DNA from: Heliocidaris tuberculata
Lineage: Eukaryota; Echinodermata; Echinoidea; Camarodonta; Echinometridae
DNA length: 64,000 nucleotides
NCBI GenBank assembly: GCA_025618425.1
Contig: CM046833.1
Span: forward strand, 124,001-188,000
Direction of reading: 5' to 3'
Below, piece by piece: positions 31,958-44,221 of the stretch. The notes below the pieces were generated by a model that ran no database searches, had not been told where the DNA came from, and saw only the letters and a program-made list of their open reading frames with translations. The position numbers and the translations under genes are program-made. The first letter of the stretch is position 1; every line of letters begins with the position of its first letter.

Positions 31958-33952
31958 GTTTCATTTGGTCAGAAGATTCTTTGTAATTCATGCGCCGAAC
32001 CAATTTTCTATTCCATTTAAACATTTTGCGTTGTATACTTCATCCATTTCATGTTTTAGTTGGGTTGTAGATTCTCCATAAATTACGCGCCAACTTATAA
32101 TTTTCATTTCCATAAAAACATTTTGCGTTGTATACTTCATTCATTTAATATTTTATTTGAGTTGTATATTATCCCTAAGTTAAGCGCCAAATCAATTTTC
32201 GATCCCATATATGCATTTTGCGTCTTACAGTTCGAATTAATTTGTTGTTTCATTTGGTCTATATGTTCTTTGTAATTTATGCGCCGAACAAATTTTCTAT
32301 TCGATATAAACATTTTGCGTTGTATATTTCATCCATTTCATATTTTAACTGGGTTGTAGATTCTCCATAAATTATGCACCAACTTATAATTTCCATTTCG
32401 ATAAAAACATTTTGCGTCGTATACTTCATTCATTTCATATTTTATTTGGGTTGTATATTATCCCTAAGTTAAGCGCCAAATCAATTTTCGATTCGATTTA
32501 TGTATTTTGCGTCTTAGTTCTAATTTATTTGTTGTTTCATTTGGTCTGTAGATTGTTTGTAATTTATGCGCCGATCCAATATTCTATTCGATATAAACAT
32601 TTTGCGTTGTATACTTCATTCATTTGATGTTTTATTTGAGTCGTAGATTCTCCATTAATTACGCGCCAAGCCGCCAACTTATAATTTTTCATTTCGATAA
32701 AAACATTTGGTGTTGTATACTTCATTATGTTTTATTTAGATTTGTATATTATCCCTAAGTTAAGCGCCAAATCAATTTTCGATTCGATATATGTATCTTG
32801 CGTCTTATTTCTAATTTATTTGTTGTTTAATTTGGTCTGTAGATTCTTTGTAATTTATGGGCCGAACCAATTTTCTATTCGATATATGTATTTTGCGTCT
32901 TAGTTCTAATTTATTTGTTGTTTCATTTGGTCAGTAGATTCTTTGTAATTCATGCGCCGAACCAATTTTCTATTCGATTTAAACATTTTGCGTTGTATAC
33001 TTCATCCATTTCATGTTTTAGTTGGGTTGTAGATTCTCCATAAATTACGCGCCAACTTATAATTTTCATTTCCATAAAAACATTTTGCGTTGTATACTTA
33101 ATTCATTTCATATTTTATTTGAGTTGTATATTATCCCTAAGTTAAGCGCTAAATCAATTTTCGATTCGATTTATTTTTTTTGCGTCTTAGTTCTAATTTA
33201 TTTGTTGTTTCATTTGGTCTGTATAGATTGTTTGTAATTTATGCGCCGATCCGATATTCTATTCGATATAAACATTTTGCGTTGTATACTTCATTCATTT
33301 GATGTTTTATTTGAGTCGTAGATTCTCCATTAATTACGCGCCAAGCCGCCAACTTATAATTTTTCATTTCGATAAAAACATTTGGTGTTATATACTTCAT
33401 TATGTTTTATTTGGATTGTATATTATCCCCAAGTTAAGCGCCAAATCAATTTTCGATTTGATATATGTATCTTGCGTCTTAGTTCTAATGTATTTGTTGT
33501 TTCATTTGGTCAGTAGATTCTTTGTAATTTATGCGCCGAACCAATTTTCTATTCGATATATGTATTTTGCGTCTTATAGTTCTAATTTGTTGTTTCATTC
33601 GGTCTATATATTCTTTGTAATTTATGCGCCGAACCAATATTCTATTCGATAAAAACATTTTGCGTTGTATACTTCATCCATTTCATGTTTTATTTAGCTT
33701 GTAGATTCTTCATAAATTACGTGCCAACTCATAATTTTCATTTCGATAAAAACATTTTGCGTTGTATACTTCATTCATTTCATATTTCATTTGGGTTGTA
33801 TATTATCCCTAACTTAAGCGCCAAATCAATTTTCGATTCGATATATGTATTTTGCGTCTTGCAGTTCTAATGTATTTGTTGTTTCATTTGGTCTATATAT
33901 TCTTTGTAATTTATGCGCCGAAACAATTTTCTATTCGATATAAACATTTTGC

Positions 33953-36900
33953 ATTGTATACTTCATCCATTTCATGTTTTAATTGGGTTGTAGATTCTCC
34001 ATAAATTATGCGCCAACTTATGATTTTCATTTCGATAAAAACATTATGTGTTGTATACTTCATTCATTTCATATTTTATTTAGGTTGTATATTATCCCTA
34101 AGTTAAGCGCTAAATCAATTTTCGATTTGATTTATGTTTTTTGCGTCTTAGTTCTAATGTATTTGTTGTTTCATTTGGTCAGTAGATTCTTTGTAATTTA
34201 TGCGCCGAACCAAGTTTATATTCGATCTATGTATTTTGCGTCTTATATTTCTAATTTGTTGTTTCATTCGGTCTATATATTCTTTGTAATTTATGCGCCG
34301 AACCAATATTCTATTCGATAAAAACATTTTGCGTTGTATACTTCATTCATTTGATGTTTTATTTGAGTCGTAGATTCTCCATTAATTACGCGCCAAGCCG
34401 CCAACTTATAATTTTTCATTCCGATAAAAACATTTTGTGTTGTATACTTCATTATGTTTTATTTGGGTTGTATATTATCCCTAAGTTAAGCGCCAAATCA
34501 ATTTTCGATTCGATATATGTATTTTGCGTCTTAGTTCTAATGTATTTGTTGTTTCATTTGGTCAGTAGATTCTTTGTAATTTATGCGCCATATCAATTTT
34601 CTATTCGATATATGTATTTTGCGTCTTTTATTTCTAATTTGTTGTTTCATTCGGTCTATATATTCTTTGTAATTTATGCGCCGAACCAATATTCTATTCG
34701 ATAAAAACATTTTGCGTTGTATACTTCATCCATTTCATGTTTTATTTAGCTTGTAGATTCTCCACAAATTACGCGCCAACTCATAATTTTCATTTCGATA
34801 AAAACATTTTGCGTTGTATACTTCATTCATTTCATATTTCATTTGGGTTGTATATTATCCCTAACTTAAGCGCCAAATCAATTTTCGATTCGATATATGT
34901 ATTTTGCGTCTTAGTTCTAATGTATTTGTTGTTTCATTTCGTTAGTAGATTCTTTGTAATTTATGCGCCGAACAAATTTTCTATTCGATATAAACATTTT
35001 GCGTTGTATACTTCATCCATTTCATGTTTTAATTGGGTTGTAGATTCTCCATAAATTATGCGCCAACTTATGATTTTCATTTCGTTAAAAACATTTTGTG
35101 TTGTATACTTCATTCATTTCATATTTTATTTTGGTTGTATATTATCCCTAAGTTAAGCGCCAAATCAATTTTCGATTCGATACATGTATTTTGCGTCTTA
35201 GTTCTAATTAATTTCTTGTTTCATTTGGTCTATATTTTCTTTGTAATTTATGCGCCGAACCAATTTTCTATTCGATATGAACATTTTACGTTGTATACTT
35301 CATCCATTTCATGTTTTAATTGGGTTGTAGATTCTCCATAAATTATGCGCCAACTTATAATTTCCATTTCGATAAAAACATTTTGTGTTGTATACTTCAT
35401 TCATTTTATGTTTTATTTGGGTTGTTTATTATCCCTAAGTTAAGCGCCAAATCAATTTTCGATTCGATATATGTATTTTGCGTCTTAGTTCTAATGTATT
35501 TGTTGTTTCATTTCGTCAGTAGATTCTTTGTAATAAATGTGCCGAACCAATTTTCTATTCGATATAAACATTTTGCGTTGTATACTTCATCCATTTCATG
35601 TTTTAATTGGGTTGTAGATTCTCCATAAATTATGCGCCAACTTATGATTTTCATTTCGATAAAAACATTATGTGTTGTATACTTCATTCATTTCATATTT
35701 TATTTAGGTTGTATATTATCCCTAAGTTAAGCGCTAAATCAATTTTCGATTTGATTTATGTTTTTTGCGTCTTAGTTCTAATGTATTTGTTGTTTCATTT
35801 GGTCAGTAGATTCTTTGTAATTTATGCGCCGAACCAAGTTTATATTCGATCTATGTATTTTGCGTCTTATATTTCTAATTTGTTGTTTCATTCGGTCTAT
35901 ATATTCTTTGTAATTTATGCGCCGAACCAATATTCTATTCGATAAAAACATTTTGCGTTGTATACTTCATTCATTTGATGTTTTATTTGAGTCGTAGATT
36001 CTCCATTAATTACGCGCCAAGCCGCCAACTTATAATTTTTCATTCCGATAAAAACATTTTGTGTTGTATACTTCATTATGTTTTATTTGGGTTGTATATT
36101 ATCCCTAAGTTAAGCGCCAAATCAATTTTCGATTCGATATATGTATTTTGCGTCTTAGTTCTAATGTATTTGTTGTTTCATTTGGTCAGTAGATTCTTTG
36201 TAATTTATGCGCCATATCAATTTTCTATTCGATATATGTATTTTGCGTCTTTTATTTCTAATTTGTTGTTTCATTCGGTCTATATATTCTTTGTAATTTA
36301 TGCGCCGAACCAATATTCTATTCGATAAAAACATTTTGCGTTGTATACTTCATCCATTTCATGTTTTATTTAGCTTGTAGATTCTCCACAAATTACGCGC
36401 CAACTCATAATTTTCATTTCGATAAAAACATTTTGCGTTGTATACTTCATTCATTTCATATTTCATTTGGGTTGTATATTATCCCTAACTTAAGCGCCAA
36501 ATCAATTTTCGATTCGATATATGTATTTTGCGTCTTAGTTCTAATGTATTTGTTGTTTCATTTCGTTAGTAGATTCTTTGTAATTTATGCGCCGAACAAA
36601 TTTTCTATTCGATATAAACATTTTGCGTTGTATACTTCATCCATTTCATGTTTTAATTGGGTTGTAGATTCTCCATAAATTATGCGCCAACTTATGATTT
36701 TCATTTCGTTAAAAACATTTTGTGTTGTATACTTCATTCATTTCATATTTTATTTTGGTTGTATATTATCCCTAAGTTAAGCGCCAAATCAATTTTCGAT
36801 TCGATACATGTATTTTGCGTCTTAGTTCTAATTAATTTCTTGTTTCATTTGGTCTATATTTTCTTTGTAATTTATGCGCCGAACCAATTTTCTATTCGAT

Positions 36901-37200
36901 ATGAACATTTTACGTTGTATACTTCATCCATTTCATGTTTTAATTGGGTTGTAGATTCTCCATAAATTATGCGCCAACTTATAATTTCCATTTCGATAAA
37001 AACATTTTGTGTTGTATACTTCATTCATTTTATGTTTTATTTGGGTTGTTTATTATCCCTAAGTTAAGCGCCAAATCAATTTTCGATTCGATATATGTAT
37101 TTTGCGTCTTAGTTCTAATGTATTTGTTGTTTCATTTCGTCAGTAGATTCTTTGTAATAAATGTGCCGAACCAATTTTCTATTCGATATAAACATTTTGC
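33953..37200. repeat. Tandem duplication of a 1,624-bp satellite block
   Basis: The blocks 33953-35576 and 35577-37200 appear identical wherever compared; five consecutive open frames recur with the same translation at a constant offset of 1,624. The upstream limit is marked by a difference (GCATTG against GCGTTG) at about 33952. Confidence 0.88.
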
Positions 37201-40059
37201 GTTGTATACTTCATCCATTTCATGTTTTAATTGGGTTGTAGATTCTCCATAAATTACGCGCCAAGCCGCCAACTTATAATTTTCATTACGATAAAAACAT
37301 TTTGTGTTGTATACTTCATTCTTTTAATGTTATATTTGGGATGTATATTATCCCTAACTTAACCGCCAAATGAATTTTCGATTCGATATATGTATTTTGC
37401 GTCTTTGTTCTAATTTATTTGTTGTTTCATTTGGTCTATAGATTCTTTGTAATTTATGCGCCGAACAAATTTTCTATTCGTTATAAACATTTTGCGTTGT
37501 ATACTTCATCCATTTCATGTTTTCATTGGGTTGTAGATTCTCCATAAATTATGCGCCAACTTATAATTTTTATTTCGATTAAAAACATGAATTTTCGATT
37601 CGATATATGTATTTTGCGTCTTTGTTCTAATTTATTTGTTGTTTCATTTGGTCTATAGATTCTTTGTAATTTATGCGCCGAACAAATTTTCTATTCGTTA
37701 TAAACATTTTGCGTTGTATACTTCATTCATTTGATGTTTTATTTGAGTCGTAGATTCTCCATAAATTATGCGCCAACTTATAATTTTTATTTCGATTAAA
37801 AACATTTTGCGTTGTATACTTCATTCATTTCATATTTCATTTGGGTTGTATATTATCCCTAACTTAAGCGCCAAATCAATTTTCGATTCGATATATGTAT
37901 TTTGCGTCTTTGTTCTAATTTATTTGTTGTTTCATTTGGTCTATAGATTCTTTGTAATTTATGCGCCGAACAAATTTTCTATTCGTTATAAACATTTTGC
38001 GTTGTATACTTCATTCATTTGATGTTTTATTTGAGTCGTAGATTCTCCATAAATTATGCGCCAACTTATAATTTTTATTTCGATTAAAAACATGAATTTT
38101 CGATTCGATATATGTATTTTGCGTCTTTGTTCTAATTTATTTGTTGTTTCATTTGGTCTATAGATTCTTTGTAATTTATGCGCCGAACAAATTTTCTATT
38201 CGTTATAAACATTTTGCGTTGTATACTTCATTCATTTGATGTTTTATTTGAGTCGTAGATTCTCCATAAATTATGCGCCAACTTATAAATTTTATTTCGA
38301 TTAAAAACATTTTGCGTTGTATACTTCATTCATTTCATATTTTATTTGGGTTGTATATTATCCCTAAGTTAAGGGCTAAATCTATTTTCGATTCGATATA
38401 TGTATTTTCCGTCTTAGTTCACATGTATTTGTTTTTTAATTTCTCTGTATATTCTTTGTAATTTATGTGCCGAACCAATTTTCTATTCGACATAAACATT
38501 TTGCGTTGTATACATTCATTTCATGTTTTAATTGGGTTGTAGATTCTCCATAAATTTTGCGCCAACTTATAATTTTCATTTCGATAAAAACATTTTGTGT
38601 TGTATACTTCATTCATTTTATGTTTTATTTGGGTTATATATTATCCCTAACTTACGCGCCATATCAATTTTCGATTCGATATATGTATTTTGCGTCTTAG
38701 TTCTAATGCATTTGTTGTTTCATTTGGTCAGTAGATTCTTTGTAATTTATGCGCCGAACCAATATTCTATTCGATATAAACATTTTGCGTTGTATACTTC
38801 ATCCATTTCATGTTTTATTTAGCTTGTAGATTCTCCATAAATTACGCGCCAACTCATAATTTTCATTTCGATAAAAACATTTTGCGTTGTATACTTCATT
38901 CATTTCATATTTCATTTGGGTTGTATATTATCCCTAACTTAAGCGCCAAATCAATTTTCGATTCGATATATGTATTTTGCGTCTTTGTTCTAATTTATTT
39001 GTTGTTTCATTTGGTCTATAGATTCTTTGTAATTTATGCGCCGAACAAATTTTCTATTCGTTATAAACATTTTGCGTTGTATACTTCATTCATTTCATGT
39101 TTTATTTGAGTCGTAGATTCTCCATAAATTATGCGCCAACTTATAATTTTTATTTCGATTAAAAACATGAATTTTCGATTCGATATATGTATTTTGCGTC
39201 TTAGTTCTAATGCATTTGTTGTTTCATTTGGTCAGTAGATTCTTTGTAATTTATGCGCCGAACCAATATTCTATTCGATATAAACATTTTGCGTTGTATA
39301 TTTCATCCATTTGATGTTTTATTTGGGTTGTAGATTCTCCATAAATTACGCGCCAAGCCGCCAACTTATAATTTTCATTTCGATGAAAACATTTTGTGTT
39401 GTATGCTTCATTCATTTTATATTTTATTTGGGTTATATATTATCCCTTAGTTACACGCCAAATGAATTTTCGATTCGATATATGTATTTTGCGTCTTAGT
39501 TCTAATTTATTTGTTGTTTCATTTGGTCTATAGATTCTTTGTAATTTATGCGCCGAACCAATATTCTATTCGATATGAACATTTTGCGTTGTATATTTCA
39601 TCCATTTCATGTTTTAATTGGGTTGTAGATTCTCCATAAATTACTCGCCAACTTATAATTTTCATTTCGATAAAAACATTTTTGCCTTGTATACTTCATT
39701 CATTTCATATTTTATTTGGGTTGTATATTATCCCTAAGTTACGCGCCAAATCAATTTTCGATTTGATATATGTATTTTGCGTCTTATATTCTAATTAATT
39801 TGTTCTTTTAATTTCTCTGTATATTCTTTGTAATTTATGCGCCGAACCAATATTCTATTCGATATAAACATTTTGCGTTGTATACTTCATCCATTTCATA
39901 TTTTAATTGGGTTGTAGATTCTCCATAAATTATGCGCCAACTTATAATTTTCATTTCGATAAAAACATTTTGTGTTGTATACTTCATTCATTTCATATTT
40001 TATTGGGGTTGTATATTATCCCTAAATTAATTTTCGATTCGATATATGTATTTTACGTC

Positions 40060-40079
40060 AACCCTAACCCTAACCCTAG
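40060..40079. repeat. Short telomere-type repeat (AACCCT)3 at the satellite edge
   Basis: Three consecutive copies of the animal telomere hexamer, C-rich on the plus strand, start exactly where the satellite stops. Confidence 0.8.
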
Positions 40080-40313
40080 CCTCAAATGCCAATGAAATGA
40101 GCGTGTCAAAATTGTGTTGTTTCATAATAATCTTAAGTGTCTCAAAAGTGTGAAGATCTGATTATTCTCTCCGTGATTATGATAGCGTTTTTGATGGAAT
40201 AAATGTTTCAGAAGTCATTATGCTAGTATCAAAAAAATTCTTGATGGTGAAAAGGCATAAATTTCCGAACATTGTGATCTAGGTTGCTTTCACATCCATC
40301 TTAACATGATTGT

Positions 40314-41103
40314 TAGCCTTTTGACAAAGCCTCGTGACTTGGCTATTTTCCTCGTCATGCTGTACCTGAGATGAGACTAGCCGGCGACGAAAAGAATCAG
40401 CACGGCCCGGGTGAACGCGCGATCGAGCAACTTTAGTCGCGAGGCCTTTTGGAACCCGGGTTTCCATCGTCCGATATGAATTATTCACGAGTTGACATTC
40501 GTATGCTAACACGCCTACCGAGGATTATCGACCAATCACAACGGTATCTGAGGGTCTTGCTTTCCATGTGATTCGTTCATGGTGCCTGCTTGTCCTCCAG
40601 CTTGAGCTTGCGATCGAAGATAGTCCTTACACAACGGGATCGCCTGGTAAATAGCGCTTTTGCCATATCCTGTGGGAAGGCTCACAAATGCATCCTGTCC
40701 TTTGAGGACTGAAAGAATTGCACTCAGTTGTAAGTCCTTGAAAGCTGAAATTTTCAGCATTTGCGAGGCAAATTCCGTGCTTTTCAGCAACAATTCTTCT
40801 TCGGACGCCATGATTGATGTAGCTTGCACGGGGTGCCGAGATGAAGGCGAATTTGTATACCAAATTTATGCTGACGTCATGCGAAGATACGTTCGCTGAT
40901 TGGCTCCTACCTATAAGGTAGCAGATCCTCGCTAGGAACAAGGGATAGCATAAGAAATACAGGCCAGGTTCCAAAAGGCCCTCGCGACTCACGTCGCTCG
41001 ATCGCGCATTCACCGGGCTGGGCGGCTAGTCTTGTTATGCAGCCACTACTAGCTTACTTGCCGAGAAAAATAGCCAAGTCACGAGGGCCTTGTCAAAAGG
41101 CTA
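40314..41103. mobile_element. MULE-like non-autonomous element with RecQ-like exon (790 bp)
   Basis: The element has long inverted terminal repeats (about 40314-40462 and 40970-41103), starting TAGCCTTTTGACAA and ending with its near complement. It is flanked by a perfect 9-bp duplication CATGATTGT (40305-40313 and 41104-41112). Long terminal repeats plus 9-bp duplications are the signature of Mutator-like elements. It encodes no transposase; the interior holds a helicase exon on the minus strand. Confidence 0.75.
40631..40811 (-). pseudogene. RecQ-like DNA helicase first-exon fragment
   Basis: On the minus strand an ATG at 40811 starts about 60 residues: MASEEELLLKSTEF, then FKDLQLSAILSVLKGQDAF, then VSLPTGYGKSAIYQAIP. 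This is helicase motif 0 (the Gln that contacts adenine) followed by the Walker A motif TGYGKS, typical of RecQ-family DNA helicases. At 40630 a GTAAGG follows, a plausible splice donor, so this looks like an entire first coding exon lifted from a host gene or from another element. The remaining helicase motifs are absent from the window. Alone it cannot be a working helicase. Confidence 0.75.
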
Positions 41104-41112
41104 CATGATTGT

Positions 41113-41690
41113 ATACCCCGTACTATTTTTTTAAATCGACCAACCGCAATGCTAGTTTCCTTTAATACTCGATTGGGTGGTAGCTTTGTAACGAGTTGCA
41201 TAATTGTAGAGTGCATGAGGGAGGGGGGGGGGGGGGGTGGTAACAAACGGCTGGAATATTTGTTTTCCTTCCCGTTCCCTCCCCCCAGAGTTGATATTGC
41301 ATGTGGGAATACCTGCCTTCATGCATTGAAAAAAACTAAGGCAATATTTTACAATTAAGAGTACGAGTATTCAATCGTATTCAATGTGCTTTTAGTGGTA
41401 CTGCCATTTCGGCCAGCGAGCGTAGCGATCGAGCAACCCCCCCCCCCCCCCCCCCCCAACAAAAACAAAATAATCTAAGTTTTATTATTGGAAGTTGGAG
41501 TAGGAACAATTAAACGAGCATGCATGAGCGAAAACAAACACTTCTCTTTTAATAAAATTTGGTAAATTATCTGGGTTATATTGTAGCAGGTCGGGCCAGA
41601 AATTTTGCTAAAGGCCATATTAATTCTATTTTGGCGAGCGAGCGTAGCGAACGAGCACAATCTTGTTCAATGTAATGTTAAGTCCAGTTT
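41113..41690. other. No gene; poly-G, poly-C and GCGAGCGTAGCGA repeats
   Basis: Runs of G (41223-41237) and C (41437-41457). The short motif GCGAGCGTAGCGATCGAGC occurs at 41415 and in variant form at 41634. No exon recognised. Confidence 0.5.
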
Positions 41691-41695
41691 GGGGT

Positions 41696-42172
41696 ACTTT
41701 TCCTAGAGGGTGGTGGTCCTTGGGGTAGTTGTCCAGGGGGTAGTTGTCCGAGGGGTAGTTGTCCCAGAGGGTGGTTGTCCTAGAGGGTAATTGTCTGGGG
41801 GTAGTTGTCCGGGATAGTTGTCCGATTGGTAGCTGTCTGGGGGAGGTAGTAGTCCTGGGGGTAGTTGTCCTAGAGGGTGGTTGTTCTATAGGGGTAGTTG
41901 TCTGGGGGGTAGTTGTCCGGGGGGTAGTTGTCCTAGGGGGTAGTTGTCTTGGGGTAGTTGTCCGGGGGGTAGTTGTCCTAGAGGGTGGTTGCCCTAGGGG
42001 GTAGTTAGTCGGGGGGTAATCATCCTAGAGAGTAATTGTCCCGGGGGGTAGTCGTCCTAGAGGGTGGTTGCCCTAGGGGGTAGTTGTCCTTGGGGGGTAG
42101 TTGTCCTAGAGGGTGGTTATCCTAGGGGTGGTTACCCGGGGGTGGTTGTCCAGGGGGTAGGTGTCCGGATAC
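41696..42172. repeat. Minisatellite GGGGTAGTTGTCC, about 16-bp units
   Basis: About 30 imperfect direct units, ending GGGTAGGTGTCCGGATACG, the same terminal sequence that opens the foldback block at 28739 in inverted orientation. Valine/glycine-rich frames here are artefacts. Confidence 0.85.
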
Positions 42173-42246
42173 GAATTCCACTATCGCGTCTTGGCGTTCG
42201 CCGAACGTGCACGCATAACAAAAACGCATACGCCTAGAAAACTGTT

Positions 42247-42280
42247 CGCGCGGAACTCAACTTGAGTTGAGTTCCGCGCG
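42247..42280. repeat. Perfect hairpin, 15-bp arms
   Basis: CGCGCGGAACTCAAC, a 4-base loop TTGA, then the exact complement. It is surrounded by CpG-rich sequence. Confidence 0.85.
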
Positions 42281-42962
42281 TTGATCGTTTACGCTGTCCT
42301 TTATTTTCTTCAAACTCCTTAACCATGTTAACCGCTAACCTGTAGAATGCCGGGTAAAGTTATTTGGGGTTAATTTTATACATTCTAACTGGATACAAAT
42401 TATTGTTTTAGCCTCAGAGACCCTTTAATAAAATAAATATCAATAGGTTACCTCTTTCTCCTCTATAAGCATTGAAAATAGTATCGGCAAGCACATTTTT
42501 AGTTGTCAATGGCTCTAGGCTGAATCCGTTACCAGTCATTAGACTACAAATTGTAACGACTTACAGTTAAGAAGTTTAAATAATAGACTTGAAATACTAG
42601 TTTTGAAAAGAAGGTGACGTTACCTAGGGCCGTTAGTAGGTAATTCATGTAAATCATATAATTACGAATAAATAGGGTATACTATGATGTACCAACGCAC
42701 ATTCTTGATTCTTGTAAATATATTTACCACTAAAAGATGTCATCAAAAAAGTTGTTCATGAGTAATATTATGTGAATCTTTGCTATAGTTTACCTAAGTA
42801 TCAAAAAATACATTTCAGAAGAAGAAATAAAATAAAACAGATGAAGATCGTAGGAATCGAATATGTCTGAACACATTTCAGTTCCCAAAATATGTTGTCG
42901 TTCATTAGAATTACGTACGGTGTCAACGTTTCTTAATCAGTTTCGTTTATGAAATATCTTAG
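42281..42962 (+). other. Intron before D6
   Basis: AT-rich, sharing segments with the introns before D5 and after D6 (for instance GGCTGAATCCGTTACCAGTC near 42522). No other feature. Confidence 0.5.
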
Positions 42963-43220
42963 TACCCCATGATGCACTCGAAGAATCTGAGGAGAAGTGG
43001 CCAACTACAACGAAGCTCAAACAGATTGTCAAGTTGGTTCCTCTACCAGGGATAATACAGCTTTGCAAAGCTCTTCACATCACCTATACTCTAGATGATC
43101 TTGCTGATGAGGGGAAGCGGGTGGAAGTGATGTGTAGATGGAGAAATGAAATCAGTAAGCTGGAAGAGAAGGAGAAGTACAAAGTACTATCGACAGCACT
43201 GGAATCAACAGGATTTGAGA
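42963..43220 (+). CDS. Death-fold-like domain exon D6 (internal exon)
   Basis: This exon has 258 bases (86 codons), acceptor atatcttag (AG 42961-42962), donor gtgagt at 43221, phase 1-1. It reads PHDALEESEEKWPTTTKLKQ, then LCKALHITYTLDDLADEGKR, VMCRWRNEI and STALESTGFE. The ancestral acceptor (CCAAG) has become CCATG. A TTAG nine bases upstream keeps the phase and would add three codons, so the exon remains usable. Strong similarity to D4, D5 and D7. Confidence 0.72.
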
Positions 43221-43568
43221 GTGAGTAAAGCCAATGATAATGTATGTCTTTATAAGTAATAACTGGGATACGTTGGCCATGTTTTGTAGACATTTGCGGA
43301 AAATACTATTGCCCAGATTGAATCTCGGGTAATGTGAAGGACATCAAAAGCAGATTTTATTTTTTCTTTTTTTAGTTAAAAGAAGTGCCATTAGGTTAGT
43401 ATTATATTACCCCTGTCTCCACAATTTGCATTGTCCGGAGATATTACGAGCAAGCGCAGTATGATGTATCAGGCTGAATCCATTACTAGTCATTAGACTG
43501 CAGATTGTTACAATTTAGAGTTAAGTAGCTGAAATAGATGCCGCAAGTATCTGTCCCTTTGAAAAGAA

Positions 43569-44038
43569 TTTTGGAAAGAGGCTGAGTATTTAATATCCCC
43601 ACCAAGGGTGTTCAGTAGATAATCTTGTAAAGCATATAATAAAAATGGTATGATATGAAAACGCATATCCTCACAAGTAACTTTGGCATAAACAAATTAA
43701 ATCGAAATAATTTGTATGAGTGTTATCATGTGCATATTTGAGCATTGAAAATTAACATAAATTAATGAATAAATAATCATAAAGTTAAAATGAATAAATT
43801 AAGTTTTGGAAAGAGGCTGAGTATTTAATATCCCCACCAAGGGTGTTCAGTAGATAATCTTGTAAAGCATATAATAAAAATGGTATAGTATGATATGCAA
43901 ACGCACATCGTCACAAGTAGATTTAGCACAAACAAATTTCATCGAAATAATATTCATGAGTGTTATCATGTGCATATTTTTACTATTGAAAATTATCATA
44001 TATTAATGAATAAATCAATTATCATATAGTTAAAATAA
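43569..44038. repeat. Tandem duplication, period 235 bp
   Basis: A segment starting TTTTGGAAAGAGGCTGAG at 43569 is repeated from 43804 with few changes. It lies inside the intron between D6 and D7. Confidence 0.85.
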
Positions 44039-44221
44039 ATTAATTAATTAATATAGCAATACAGATATTATCACCAGAAATACGTCTGAACATAATATTT
44101 TAGTTGATATGATATTTTCTTTTGGTAATTAAATTGAGTTTGGTTAGCAATGTTTCTTAATCAGTTTTTATTTATTTATTTATTCATTTATTTTGTGTGT
44201 GAAATGTTTTGGTTCCCCAAG

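Larger units (their letters stand above)
30863..40059. repeat. 9.2-kb satellite array, trimeric 287-bp higher-order repeat
   Basis: About 95-97-bp monomers of three types alternate: A (TTAAGCGCCAAATC with TATGTATTTTGCGTC), B (ATGCGCCGAACCAATTTTC with AAACATTTTGCGTTG) and C (GCGCCAACTTATAATTTTC with AAAACATTTTGCG). A+B+C gives 287 bp, seen as exact spacing between repeats starting at 35033, 35320 and 35607. All monomers share GCGCC and TTTTGCGT cores. The many 60-117-residue open frames here are by-products; 287 is not a multiple of 3. The array lies between exons D5 and D6. Confidence 0.93.

Noticed and set aside
30863..40059. CRISPR array
   Set aside because: Units are contiguous AT-rich satellite monomers without unique spacers, in a eukaryotic context.
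40060..40079. True chromosome end
   Set aside because: Only three hexamers, followed by more than 20 kb of sequence with exons; at most an interstitial relic.
31286..40095. Dozens of repeated 60-117-residue open frames (for example starting MGCRFSINYAPTY)
   Set aside because: They are translations of the 287-bp satellite; the unit is not a multiple of three, monomers have indels, and no splice sites or domain logic support a protein family.
41759..42004. Val/Gly-rich repetitive protein
   Set aside because: Translation of the GGGGTAGTTGTCC minisatellite.
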